Both the position numbers and the translations under genes were made by a program. A stretch of DNA of 64,000 bases from Epiperipatus broadwayi (taxonomy: Eukaryota > Onychophora > Udeonychophora > Euonychophora > Peripatidae), in contig JAQFVV010000056.1 in NCBI GenBank assembly GCA_028023455.1, positions 1,056,001-1,120,000 on the forward strand. The letters are read 5' to 3'. The notes beneath the pieces are model-generated. The model did not search any database. It saw only the letters and a program-made list of their open reading frames with translations, and had not been told where the DNA came from. Positions 36,789 through 49,150 of the stretch are shown in pieces. Each line of letters opens with the position of its first letter. Positions within the stretch are counted from its first letter, which is position 1.

Positions 36789-38318
36789 CAGTGGTCTTCA
36801 ACCTTTTCACACCTGTGGACCGGCAAAAATAAGAAAAAGATTTTGCAGCCCAGCAGGAGTTTACAGATACATTTTCTTAAAGATGTAACCTGCTTAGCCT
36901 TAGATAAGCATAATTGTTATAACTGACCAAAACAGCATACTAGTTATTGTGTATTGTAATGGTGTTGCTTACCTTCACAAGTTGAACACTCTTTCTCGAG
37001 TTGCGCAGTCATACTGCTACAGAAAATAGTACAATAACAATCATTCTCATTAATGTGCTTGCATTTTACGTTTATTATTTCATTGTTAAAACATACAAGA
37101 ATAAAATGTTATTCACCTGAATGGTGAAAAAGTCAAAAGTTTTGATCTTATTTTATTTTTATTTTTTATTTTTTTTTTGGGGGGGGGGGGGATTGGGTTG
37201 AGAAATACTTAGTCATCACTGAGACAAAAGATAGATACCAAAGTTATTTTTTGTTTGTTTTTATTTTTAAAAAAAGGTAACCGAAATTGGTTTTAAAAAT
37301 GAAAGTTTTAGTATTTTAGCGATATACAAATAAAGCCAAAAAAAATATTGCCTTATAGGCCCAAAAAAATGTGGGCGTATTACAAAAAAAAAAGAAAACA
37401 AAACTTGAAAAAGTCAAAAATTTTTGGGGTGGTGCGGGTGTATTGAGAAATACTTTGTAAACGTTAGAGACAGAACTTATTTTTTGGTTTTTATTTTTAA
37501 AAAAAGGTAATCCAAAAAAGATCTTACTTTAATTTTTTTGGGGGGAGTGGGTTGAAAAATACTTTGTCTTCACTGAGACAACAGTTATTTTTGTTTTATT
37601 TTTAAAAAAGGTAATAAAAATTGGTTTTAAAAATGAAAGTTTTAGTATATCAGTGGTTGTATATACAAATAAAGGCAAAAAAGATAGCCCCTTATAGGCT
37701 AAAAAAAAGTGGCTGTATTTTTAAACAAAAAAAAACAAACTTGAAAAAGTCAAAAGATTTGATCTTACTTTATTTTGGGGTGGTGGAGGTGTTTTGAGAA
37801 ATATTTTGTAAAAGTTAGAGACAGAACTTATTTTTTGGTTTTTATTTTTTAAAAAAAAGGAATAAAAATTGATTTCAAAAATAAAGTTAAATCCAAAAAA
37901 AAAATGGCCGTACAGCCAAAAATCCACTAAAAATGAAATATTAAAGGAGAGAGTAGAAAAAATTTAAGAGATCAAAAAAAGTCACATTACATTTTATTGT
38001 CTTAACAATGCTGACAAGCGGCTGTGATTGGCTATCAAAAGACAACTGGAGTTTGTATAATAAAAAACTTTTCTCTACCCCCTCCCCATAAACATCTGTG
38101 ATAAATAGAAAAACAAATTAATTTATGTATGATTGATTAGATTTTGTTGCTGTTCTGTTTCTTTTTTTTTAATCTGGTAAAAATGCGATGAAAAAATAAA
38201 TAAAAATTGTTTATATTAAAAATTTAAAATCTTATTATTTTGTTATTACAAATTTTCTTCCCAGTCTAGTGCATGGACCTGCAGAAAACTTCTGTGGCCC
38301 AGTGGTTGAAGACCACTG
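36789..38318. mobile_element. Non-autonomous hAT element, 1530 bp
   Basis: Perfect 15-bp terminal inverted repeats (cagtggtcttcaacc and ggttgaagaccactg) are flanked by a perfect 8-bp target duplication ctctagac (36781-36788 and 38319-38326), the hAT signature. The terminal sequence is of the CAGTGGTTCTCAACC hAT group. The left end also shows the acctgtggaccggc and the right end the tctgtggccc motifs of such elements. No transposase remains. The perfect duplication and TIRs suggest a recent insertion into the older Penelope complex. Confidence 0.95.
37127..37900. repeat. A-B-A-B internal tandem repeats of the hAT element
   Basis: Block A (ttgagaaatacttagtcatc..actgagaca at 37196; again near 37550) alternates with block B (gagaaatactttgtaaacgt then tagagacagaac at 37443; again near 37795), giving a period of about 350-357 nt. 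Each block begins with gaaaaagtcaaaa (37127, 37410, 37744) or a G-run. The unit also repeats caaataaagccaaaaaa..ttataggc (37327 and 37668). Confidence 0.8.
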
Positions 38319-38509
38319 CTCTAGACTTTATAAATAATTCCTAATTGTAACATTCATTTGTCTTTATTGATTAATATACACCCTTTCCACATCTCTTTCC
38401 CTTTTCATATGTATCCTTCCCCTGTTACCATGTTGTTCCTGAATTGCATTTTTACAATTATTTGTAAATCTCTTATTTGCTGTATTTGTACCTTTTATTG
38501 ATGAATAAA

Positions 38510-39350
38510 CTTTCATCACTGAGAAAAAAGAAAAATAACATTGATGCATATGTCAAAGAATTACAAAATCTAGGATATAATCATAACAAAATTCTTAATA
38601 CAATTAATAAGATTTTACAACAAAATAAAAAAAAACCTACAACCTCTAGTTATGGTGATTAAAAAATGGATTAGCCTTTTTTATATACCTAAAGTCATTC
38701 AAAAATTGAAAAGAATATGCTCAGAAAAAATATAATGTAAGCTTTCAAACTCCCCAATCACTAAACAAACTGCTTAACAATTCAAAGGATAAACTGCCTA
38801 AGGAATCAGCTCACCAAATCATCTACAAAATTCAATGCAACAAACTTGTGTGTAATGTTTTTTCTGAATGTTGAGATGATGGTATTTTAGTTGTATTTAT
38901 ATATTGAATTATTTCTAGCATCTAGTATAAGTATTGAATATCTTTAGAAAAATTTAACTTTATTTGTATATTTTAAATAAAGTCAACTATTTACCTGTGT
39001 TCTATTACTAACAGTTAAATATATTTGGAATATTTAAATAAAGTTAATTTTTTTAAAAGTCATTAGATACTTATATTAGATGATAGAAATAGTCCAATAT
39101 ATAAATATAATTTATGTGTAAGTTTGCATTTTGTAGGGAATTGAGAGCTAATCTCTCAATAAGACTAGCCCAGCATAAATACTCATACAATAGAGCATAT
39201 AAGAACATTGAATATTCCTCAATATTCATGGATCATGAGCAAAAATCTGGCCATAAATTTTTGGCAAAAGCTGGAATTGTATGCACTAAGAGGAAAGACA
39301 GAAAATGAAAGATTAAAATGGCTTAGGCAATAGCTAAAGATTGATTTTCA
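38510..39350 (+). pseudogene. Penelope-like element, linker and GIY-YIG endonuclease part
   Basis: The + strand translation gives the Penelope linker YVKELQNLGYNHNKILNTIN (38549-38610), then LFYIPKVIQKLKRI (38680), then HQIIYKIQCNKLVCN (38812-38856, before the GIY motif), and after an AT-rich interruption RELRANLSIRLAQHKYSYNR and SSIFMDHEQKSGHKF (39129-39260), the Arg/His-containing core of the Penelope GIY-YIG nuclease. The GIY and YIG residues themselves fall in the degenerated 38860-39110 stretch. Stops in several places. This part could be the displaced 3' half of the element at 34090, or a separate copy. Confidence 0.75.
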
Positions 39351-39686
39351 ATTAACAGAAAAGATAAGCATCCCTCTCTTTAAAAAGTGGGCTATTTAAA
39401 TGAATTTAAATATTTTTGAATATCAAATTTAAATGTTGTTAAATATTAAAATATTTATCAAGTGTACTTAAAAGCTTGGAACACTCAAGAAATAATAATG
39501 ATATAATTACGATATTTTACATAATGAAAGGCTATCTTTCTGTATGAATGCCCAGAATATTTATTTAAATATTACAATTATCCAGAAAAGAGAGAAAAAA
39601 AATTTTTTTTATTATATTAATATTAAATATTTAAGGTTTTAATATAGTGTTGTAAAAAGTGTGGCTTACATATTGAAAGAGTGTTA

Positions 39687-39962
39687 CAGAGCCATCTATA
39701 TAAAGTTTGAATAATTTTCTATCCATATTCTTAGATTAAGTTTTGACTGGTGGTCTTCTTAATGTGAAGAGATTTGGACATATATCTGAACTTCTAGTAG
39801 TTTTAACATACTGTTACTTCATGTGTTTTCTTAATACTCATTATTTCCAAAATCATTTATATTCCTCCTCAGTAACCAATGAGCACTAGAAATTCTAAAC
39901 TAGTTTGTAACTATTGAGTTCTGGTAGCCCTTGTTTAATAAAACTTACAATAGGTGGCTCTG
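39687..39962. mobile_element. 276-bp element with imperfect terminal inverted repeats
   Basis: The left end cagagccatctatataaagt and the right end (reverse complement cagagccacctattgtaagt) match over about 25-30 nt with several differences. The interior is unrelated between halves. No clear target duplication was seen. Likely a worn MITE. Confidence 0.4.
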
Positions 39963-40477
39963 GAATAGAGTGAGTAGAAATAATTATATTTGCTTTGGAC
40001 TCATGTGATGCTCAGCTTTTACAAGGGATATGTTGATATAAATTATATCTAAGAATCTTTATGTATTTCACTATGATGAAGGAGGCAAGAAAGCCATGTG
40101 TTGCTTATAATATTGTCTACTACCAGCAATCATTGAGATTATTTTCACAATTAAACAAGACAAGCATTTGAAAATGAAATTGTTGTACATTTTTATTTGT
40201 CAATGGCCAATCGATAGTAAAGAATAATAACTTAGAAAAAGTGTTGGTTATATTAACTGTTGCAAATTTCTTAACAGTTAAGGTTAATCTCTAATTTTAG
40301 AATAGTTCATCATAATGTGGTATAGTTATCATCATCGTATTTTGACTCACAATTGATAATGTAAATCTCAGTAGTACATACACTTTTCATATAATTTTGT
40401 AGTTCTACCAAACTTGTACTGTTCAAATTAATATGAAATGGTAAAATAAACTAATAAGTGACAGATTGCTGCCAGAA

Positions 40478-40950
40478 TCATAGTGTTGAATAGAACTGTG
40501 CCATTAAAAATATGCATATATAGTGGCAAAGACCAATGTGTAAATCAGGCCCAGTATGTAAATTAGATGTTCTATTATTTTGATAATGGGACACAGGAAT
40601 CTTTTCTATTGATGGAATGAGAATCCCTTGCAATAACCCACACCTCTTTATATTTTCTTTACCTATCATCCCTCTCTGCAAATATTTTTATTATATTGGA
40701 GGGAGAAGAGGTGTGTTCCATTGTCAGCTCATGATCCAAAAAGATCGATTTGTATTTACAATATAATTTAGCTTTATTATATGAATACGTGTACTGGGTG
40801 ACTCTTGTTGATCTATTAGTGCAAGATTCACTGTAATACACAGAACTCCTGTATGGGGCAGGGCATAAAATTTTATGTATGATTGGAAGAGCATGTTCAA
40901 AAGATATTCTGTCTTTATGATTTGGTTTAATTATATCCATCTGTTTCAAA
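40478..40950 (-). pseudogene. Penelope-like element fragment, GIY-YIG endonuclease
   Basis: The - strand reading frame at 40659-40949 contains HKILCPAPYRSSVYYSES, then STRVTQYTYSYNKAKLYCKY and SIFLDHELTMEHT. This is the GIY-YIG core of Penelope proteins (family SSVYYGES, RHKYSYN, IFLDHELT.GHTF), with Ser at the usual Gly. The following frame (to 40478) continues without recognised motifs. It shares the protein text of the - strand fragment at 35.85-36.06 kb, so the two are copies. Inactive; only the C-terminal third remains. Confidence 0.75.
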
Positions 40951-43900
40951 GGGATTTAATGATACTATAGTCCAGCCATACATCCAAATACTACAAATAT
41001 CAATGAAACAGAACAAACAGTGAGATCCAAAAATAAAAAAAGGTAACAAAATGAAACTTTTTTTTAAACAAAGATTTATTATCTTTTAAAAACATTGGGC
41101 AATGGCTCTGGGCAGTTTAGTAAAGTAATAGAATGTCAATGTGAGAGTTAAAATTTCTTGTATTGGACATTAATTTTCACTTTTGGTGCTCAAATATCAA
41201 ATGAAATTCTGAGCTCTGTGCAATTTAGTATTAAAATCATGAATTGGAGAACTAAAATTTTCTGGATTAAAACACAACTCACCACCACTGGTACTTACAC
41301 ATCATGTTATCTTTAAAGCATATAATTATTCTATATTTTATAGTCAACATTAAAAGTGGAATGGAGTACATCAAATGGAAACAATTTTACAAATAATTTC
41401 AAGCATGATATTAATGATTTTAATTAATCATTTATTTAAAAACAAATTTAAAAAGTATCTCAGAGCATGAAAGTTTTTTTTTTAATGTCTTTTTCTATTA
41501 TGGAGGCAGTTTACTCAAATTGTTTACTCAGTTTTTGTGGTCATAGAAGATTATCTGGAAAAGATAGTAAAAAAAAAAACATATATAGAAATAATACTGC
41601 CAAAGATTTCTATATGCAATGTCGAAATGTTTCTAGGGATAATATTTTTCCATAAATAAAATATTTCATGTTGTTTTTTTTTTTTTTGGTGAAATCTATT
41701 TGGTGTTAAGAGAAATTGTCACATTCTCTACTCCACTGTAAATATTAAGAAAGTAATTTATAAAGAATGCTAAGATTTTGATTCAAAAATTGGCTTTTCT
41801 ATTCAAAAATTGCTTTTTCTACTAAAATTTTTTAGACATACATTAAGTCAAATGTTAACATGTCAAGCTGATTATCATGACATGGAAATCAGACTTCAAA
41901 CAGAAAACTATAGAACCATGAATAAACCTATTAACATGAACTCTAGTGATATTATGGAGAATAGCTATAATGAGGATACAGAAGTGAGGATCTTACATTG
42001 CTGAAAGAAAACATGATTTTATAGAATACTTATTTATACACTGCAATCATCTCTTCACCTGGGGAATGTAATAAAAACTATTTTATTACTGTTTCACTTC
42101 AGGAAAGTTAGGATTTTATTAATGGGTGCATTTTCACAAAATTCCTGGATATATATTGATTCTTGAGTGTTTTCTAAATATGTTATGGTTACCTTGTTCC
42201 AAACCAACTTTTAAAGCTAACATCTTTACAAAATAAAATTTTAAAAATGGCACACATTTTTCTAAGTACAATTTTAACAATGTTTTATTAATGCATATGA
42301 CAATTTAGACTAACTAGATTTCTAGTCTTAAGAAACTATCATATGTATTAAAGAAAATATTGTGAAAAGTGCAGTTTGAGAAAGGATGGATTTTTATTTT
42401 GTAAAGATTTTATGGAATAAAAATGAAGTTTTAGACATTTTGGAAGAGATATAAAACAACTTTCATTGAACATAATTCATCATTCAGATAGATGATTTTT
42501 ATGTATACAATATTTATAAACTTCCTAACACAAACTGGCTTTACCATTTTTCATATTCTACTCATCTTCTACTTATCATAGTCTTTGGGTATATGCAATG
42601 AGGATCAAGTAGGTGATCAATTTTTAGAATGAATGAATTTAAACATATGCACTTTATGATACTAACTTTTTCCACATTTCTATAGTTGAATGGTATCCTG
42701 TACGAAGATGCAATTTAAAAATAAACTAAATGGAGTCTTTTGAATAAAGTATTAATATAATACAACTATTTCTCTCTTGCTTTGATAGATTTAATAAATT
42801 CTTAACAACAACTATCAACATTGTTTTTAATAGCCAATATTTGTATAGGAAAGATTTGGGAATTGCTGACAAACTTCTAAGAAGCATTGGTTGGTGTTAG
42901 AAAGTGAAGCGAGATTGTAGAAAATAAAACTTTACAATATTTAAGTATGAGGTCTAGGTTTTTTTTCATAAGCTTGATGGCAGTAGAAACACCTTTAAAA
43001 AAATTGTTATTGTCCCAGATTGGCAATTTAAGGGGGAAAAAAACGTGTAAGTCAAAATTTATTCCAGAGTTACAGGTCCATGCAAAGAATGCTAATTGAC
43101 TTATTTGATCAGAAATAGTAATGTTTGTTTTTTTTATTGTACTGATTTGAATTGGAAAATTGATTGCAAAGTCTGATTCTCACCATTTTAGAATAGGTGT
43201 ATTTTATCTGTTTGGATATGATATTCAAGATGATCACATGCTTGATGGGAAGTCTTCAAGAAATTCATGACTACTTCAATATTTGTCAAAATTTTTGCTT
43301 TGGCATAAAATTAGTTTTAACAAAAGATCGTATGATGAAAATTAATTAATAGATAAAATCAGTTTTACTGGTTGCTAGAAATATGATTATGGAAAAACAG
43401 TTTTAGGATGCATCCTTTATCAGAAGACTTTAATGTGCAAAGCAATCTATAACATATTATAAAGCTACTGTATTTAGGTCATGGGTATTTGATTTTAAAC
43501 AAACATGTGATTTCTGCTACTTCTATGTGCAATACAGGACAGAATCTCTTTAGTTGCATGTTTGGATCAAATATACATTTTGATGAATGGTAATTTTATG
43601 TGGATTTAAAGGTGTGAGAATTTGGTTATTCTACTGTAACTTCCCAGGTATGTTACATGAATACAAGATCACATACCTGAATCATTGAAACTTTTTTGAA
43701 TGAAATTAGAAATGCTTTTCATAGATGAAAATATTACTAATTTGAAAATATATTTGCCACAATTATTACCATTATTAAAATTGTTATGGATTATATATTT
43801 TTATGTAGTTTGTAATCCATATAATTAATTTGCTGTGGATTAATTCTTTTATTACTTTTATTTAACACACTTATTGCTGTTATTTAATATTGCTACCTTT

Positions 43901-44220
43901 TTTTTTTTGCTCTACATGCTAAATTTCAACTTTTGTTAAGATAGTGGTGGTAGATTGTGAGTTTAAGATAAATCATATGCTATATACTGGTGCCTTTGTT
44001 TATGTCAACGGTAAACATTACAATTAGTTGCTGTACCCAGTGTTAACCTTAACAAAATACAACAATACTTTTATTATAGTTGCACTATGACAATCATATC
44101 TATAAATTTTATGAATCATTTTTCAGAGAGTAAAATAAAAACATTTTTGATCATTTGAATAAAATTGTTGGACTCAACTTGTTATTTGAGTGGCTATCTT
44201 CACATATATTGTTATCATTA
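40951..44220. other. AT-rich intronic DNA, no gene recognised
   Basis: No domain was recognised by eye. A G+C-richer patch at 41090-41320 and ORFs at 41467-41655 and 41810-42004 have no family resemblance. The region just before 44220 could hold the lost upstream part of the LINE at 44225, but no motif is clear. Confidence 0.5.
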
Positions 44221-44224
44221 TCTT

Positions 44225-45010
44225 CATCATTATCTTAAATTCTTATATTTATTATGCTATGCTGATGGCTATAGGATTTTCAAATGGATTATTACCTTAA
44301 AAAATTAAATTTCTCTAACAAAATGATAATAATTTTATAGTTTGGTATATTGAAAATAAAATGTTAATTAATATGGCAAACATTCAGTAATCTCATATTC
44401 TAGCAAGTCAAAATACTATGTATCCCTTATATTGAATCTCATAAAATTAAATGTAATACTTTTTAAAAGGATTTAGGTATTCTATTTATAAATAATGAAT
44501 CTGTTGTCCATCTTGAATCCATAATTAACAGAGCTCCCAAAATTATGGGAATGATTTTTAGATGTGACATATTGTTTAAGAATCAGAATATATATAAATT
44601 ATTTAGAGCTTTTGGGATTTTTATTATAGAATATGGATCTGTTGTTTGGAATCCACACTCAAAAAGGGATATTAAAATTCATTCATTGGGAAACATTTTT
44701 TATAGACATATCAGCTTGTTTTTCTATTCAAGGAGAAGAGTAAGGAACCTAATTTTTTTATATACAAAATTGTAACTGAAAGAATAATTTGTCAAAGTGT
44801 GATAACAAATATTTCATTTAATCTAGCAGAATATAAAACTAGGACTTCAAGTCTATTTTACATGAAAACCTATTACTCAGATATTCTTAAATTTTCTTCA
44901 TTTTTTCGATTATTGGACTTTTATAATAAAGATTTTTGTAGTAATAATTATTTCACTCTAAGTGATAAAAATTATAATATGGTTCTTATTAAAAAGTTTA
45001 TTCTTTAATT
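44225..45010 (+). pseudogene. Jockey/CR1-like LINE reverse transcriptase, 3' end
   Basis: LLCYADGYRIFK (44247-44285) is RT motif C with the second Asp of YADD changed to Gly. FKKDLGILFINNESVVHLES (44465) and INRAPKIMGMIFRC (44525) match the KDLGV..D..L.F..H and KA.K.LGFI.R pattern. IEYGSVVWNPHSKRDIK (44620) matches the EYaS.vWsP block, and SRRRVRNLIFLYTKL and a terminal TLSDKNYNMVLIKKFIL end at TAA (45006-45008). Several frameshifts. This is the usual 5'-truncated state of a LINE insertion. The element ends near a T-rich stretch. Confidence 0.75.
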
Positions 45011-47620
45011 TATTACATTGTGTTCATCTATGGGGTTTTTTTTTTCATATTTGTTATTTGTATTATTTATGTGTTGTTTTTTTTGTCTTTTTTATAGTTT
45101 TATATGTATTATTTAATTAATTTATGTGCAAACTATAATTGACTTATAGTTCTGTAGAATTATACATGAAATAAATAATTTGAATTATTATCATTGTAAT
45201 TAATATGTAATCTCATTTTTATTATAAGAGAAACACTTTCCTGCAGTCTGAAATCAATTTTAAAGTATGACTTAATGATTTCATAATAGGATACGATTAT
45301 AATTATTACATTTTTCATATATGTACACAAAAGTGTATTTTTTAGTTTTTGATTTGTTAGAAAATTTAAAGCATAATATATAATGTGAATTAATGTGTTC
45401 AAAACCATTTGCTTGAATCTATTATTTATACATAATGTATTTTTTTTTAAATTTTGTAAAATGAAATAATTTTTAATAAATTCATTTATATACTTATTAA
45501 TTTTCTTTAATTATAAATAATAAAAATATAAGCTATGAAGCCAGATTTCAAAAACTGACTATAAATATTTAATATTGCATTGCTTAAAATAGTACACTAT
45601 CTAAAAATGTTGTTTAGCAATGGAAACTTCATTTATAATTCATCAAAGAACAGAATATAAAATTTGTTCTGTTAAAATTTGCGAGGTCATGAAAATAGCA
45701 TCTCTTTAATTTATATCATTGTTGCAAGTGATTAATAATAGTTATTTTAACTGTTGAAATAAATATACTATTGATAAAACAAGACATTATTTCTTCCTCA
45801 ATTGTTTATAGGTGATTTTAAATACTGTTAATGGCAGAATTGCAAGTTTATAAGTTTTAGTTTGTTTTGAAATAGAGAAGCATCTAGATAAATTCATTTT
45901 ATATTTATTAACATTAACTAATATTAATAGCATTAAAATTTAGTAGATTTCATTTACTTTCAATAGGACTTCAGAAAGCAGATAAATAACTTATGCAGTT
46001 GTTTGATCCATTGTTTACATTATTTTTTTAAAAATATATATGTATGAGAAGAAAAAATGTGTTATTTTTAAAGCAGATAATACAAATGTAAAATAATTTG
46101 AAATCAAAAAATAAGAAAGGAAACGTACTTCAGCTAATGGAATGGATATCATATTATTATAAAAAAAGGACATGACCGAAGACCGAAGTCCACAGAGCAA
46201 AAACAAATAGTAATGATCAGAAAAGTTAAAAATTAACACCAGTTGTTTTTTTACTTCGCTTTCCTTTCTAGGTGCTGTGATGAATTATGGTTTTTACATT
46301 TTTATTTCTAAATAAAAAATAGTTGTCTTCTGGAGATCATGTGGGGATCAAGGACTGGAAGTGATAGATTGAGTGTTATTCAAGAAACTTTAACTGTTAG
46401 ATCCGTCACTATACTAGTACATTATATCTCTTGGGAAACTTCTATGTTAATTTAATTATTAACATATCAAAGATTTGTTATAATGTATAAGTAATAAGTA
46501 AAAATATTCTTGAAAAGCTCATTGCATAACAAAGAGTCTTTCCAAATATCTCCATAAGAACCACAAAGGAGAAAGAATACTCACTTTACTTAGTCTAATC
46601 AGTTTTATTCTTTAATTAAGAGTAATTAGATATTGCTTGGAAATCCTTGTTACTGAAACAATTTTCAAGTTCAATACAAATTTAAACCTAGATCATGGAA
46701 CATTGATGTAAATATTTTCATATCATGAATTTTTCTCATATATATATATATTCCGTATGTGTATTAAAATAATGATTATCTATCACTATAATACTTGAGT
46801 ATGATTATAATGTCATTTGGCAGACAATATATGATATGGGAAAGCATACATATCAGCAGATCATTTAATATTATAAGTAAGAAGTTTACTTTGAATTTTC
46901 ATATGTTTAAATAAAATCTTTTGTGATGTATCTGTTCCCTTCTAGATTTTATTTTATTTTACTTTTCTTATAATGCTAGATCAATTATCTAATCAAAGAA
47001 TAAAAAAGCTGTCATATCTTTTTAATAAATGTTTGTTGTTTGCATGATATAAACTGTTCTCTAATCTAAATTACAGCTGATGGAAATTGAAAACTAGGAC
47101 CTTGTATCAAAAAAGAAGAAAAAGCTCTTCTTATGAGATATTTTGATACTAATGCATAATTTTGTATATGCAGTTTTTGATAAATGTGGATTTTCTTAAT
47201 ATGTGTTCATTTAAGTCGATTTTTTATATATATACATAGTATGTTATTTAGAATTCAAGTCACTTAATTATTTTATTTATTAAGAAAGAATTCGATTTTT
47301 TTTTCAAAATCAGGTAAACAAAAATGTTTTGAAAATCATAATTATATTTATAATCAAAATAAAGTTATTTTTAAACGATGTTCAACAAACTACATATTTA
47401 TTTGTTTTATTATCCTCTTTGACGAAGACATATTATAGATTAAACCCCATAATTAAATTGTAATAATGTTGTGTATTAATGCACTTGCTTCTTGCATACA
47501 ATGGAAATTTCAGCAATACTATTTTTTTGGTATTTGCTTTTTGAAAAATGCATTTAAAGAATTTAAGAAATAATTATTTCTAAAATTTTTGATTTGTACA
47601 AGAATCATTTATATAATATA
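45011..47620. other. AT-rich intronic DNA, no gene recognised
   Basis: No domain, splice-bounded exon or repeat pair recognised. ORFs at 45160-45408 and 46015-46239 (- strand) are compositional. Confidence 0.6.
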
Positions 47621-47624
47621 TAGG

Positions 47625-48133
47625 GTATATGAGCACAGACTGTCACACGACCCACCACTCTCCACACTATCTCATAACACTGATACACTTGAATACATAT
47701 ATGTTGAAAAGATAAATAATCACCAATATACGTATTTCATGCTAAACCAGCAATCATCAGTTGATCCAGATTACCATCTCTACACGTATATGCTATAAGT
47801 GCTCAGATATATATTAAGATAGTTAATCCTCATACTTTAATGGACCGACTTCAATCTACTCCAACTCTTCAACCGTCCATCCAATTGAAAATCTGATGAT
47901 GGAATGCTCAAAGGCCACCCTGAGGCCAAGATTCTTGTCACACACCCATGTTGACCTAAGGTCAATCTGATCCCTCATGTACAGGACATAATCCATTTTA
48001 ATACATATACAAGGAATGGGCAGACATCTCTACTATGTAATAACTGAAACACACAGGCTTATTATATACCTGTGTTTATATATGTAATATGCAGGGTATT
48101 TGAGCACAGTCTTTCACACGACCCACCACTCTA
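47625..48133 (-). mobile_element. SINE-like composite repeat, copies 3 and 3b
   Basis: Reverse complement of copy 1: ctgcccattcctt, ggtcaacatgggtgtgtgac, catcagattttcaattggat, gttggagtagattgaagtcg and cactatctcata-side landmarks all occur in order. The unit gagcacag(a/t)ct(g/t)tcacacg..acccaccactct appears twice (47632-47662 and 48101-48132), so a second partial copy directly follows. Confidence 0.65.
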
Positions 48134-48240
48134 CTCTTTCTATGTGTGTATATATTTACTCAATATGTGTATCCATAAACATTTTTTATACTCTTTCTAT
48201 GTGTGTATATATTTATTCCATATGTGTATATGTAAATATT
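48133..48240. repeat. 57-bp tandem duplication before the exon
   Basis: actctttctatgtgtgtata..atgtgtat occurs at 48133 and 48190. It contributes to the pyrimidine-rich tract ahead of the acceptor at 48250. Confidence 0.8.
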
Positions 48241-48251
48241 TTTTTTTTTAG

Positions 48252-48430
48252 TCGTACGTCAAAGATGACTGTACCTTTCAAAAATCTGTAGCGCGTTCAA
48301 TTCACACACATGGAGACAGTCTTTGTGCTGCTAAATGGGTTAAAAGATGCAATTTGGAATCTGAATTTTTGCCTCCAGCGGTAAAAGCTTACATGTTGGT
48401 GTTGGATAAAAAATTGCAATCCGATATTAG
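48252..48430 (+). CDS. EXD3: Internal exon of putative exonuclease mut-7 homolog
   Basis: A 179-nt open stretch (59 codons plus 2 nt), preceded by a T-run and ag, followed by gtaata. Its G+C is far above the flanks, as in a true exon. It begins SYVKDDCTFQKSVARSIH, continues through GDSLCAAKWVKRCNL and ends LPPAVKAYMLVLDKKLQ. This resembles, as I recall, the EXD3 segment before its exonuclease domain (pattern L..QLL..H.D...AA..A..L.L....LP.AV..EL). The entering phase (0) fits the 39-nt exon at 25326, giving a 22.9-kb intron; the exit phase leaves AG. The exon holds no catalytic residues. It could belong to another helical-repeat protein. Confidence 0.6.
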
Positions 48431-49150
48431 GTAATAATACTTTTCTTTAACCACTTTTTAATGTGCATAGACATATAGTTATAAATTTTTTTTTTTTTTC
48501 TAAATATTAAAAGATACTGTAAAAAAATTTTTTACTCTACTATTCAAAGTCATTTCAGTTTAATAAATCTTAGTTATTTTAGTTAAATCATTTGATTCTC
48601 TGTTTTATTTGAAAATACTTTTTAGCGCATTTTATTATCAATATTATGTAACAAGAAACTTATTTTGTTTTTGAAGTCTTTGTTTTTTATATCTATTTAT
48701 AAAATTATATTTAAAAATAATTAGAAAAATTAAGCTATTTAATGGTTATTTATGAAAATAATTATTTACTATAAAAAGTGGAAATTGCTGTCAGTCCTGT
48801 ATTTTCATTTTGACTCAAAGCTTTATAGTTAGCTAAAAAAAGTAAAAGGTGGCTGCTGGAGGGTTGCATTAGATTCTAAGAACTAGGTGCAGGGCTCTCA
48901 GATCCAAGGCTCCTCACTGATGAAAGCCATAAGCCAGAAACTAGTCTGCTGATACTGGATGAGTAGGCATTAGATAGGGATTTTATGCATAAACCTTCCT
49001 GCATCTATTGATTACTCTAGTTTACACTGTGGCGCTACTGTATGGAGAGTTTTGCCTCTGTGAAAAACAGCTTGTGAAGGCATAAAGAATGATGATCATG
49101 TGATATTATAGAATTTCCTTTTATATTCTTATGATTTTATATTATCCCAT
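48431..49150. other. Intronic DNA with a G+C-richer 250-bp patch
   Basis: The patch 48840-49085 (ggtggctgctggagggttgc..., gtggcgctactgtatggaga) is clearly less AT-rich than its surroundings and looks like part of a repeat family, but I found no second copy in the window and no pol III box or coding frame. Confidence 0.45.

Noticed and set aside
36476-36832. Longest ATG ORF in the window (118 codons)
   Set aside because: It crosses a 45-bp direct repeat and enters the left end of the hAT element; no family resemblance.
37127-37900. CRISPR-like or satellite array
   Set aside because: Repeats are long, diverged and confined to the hAT element in eukaryotic DNA.
46015-46239. Hydrophobic 74-codon - strand ORF
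   Set aside because: Phe/Leu/Ile/Tyr content follows from base composition; no other support.
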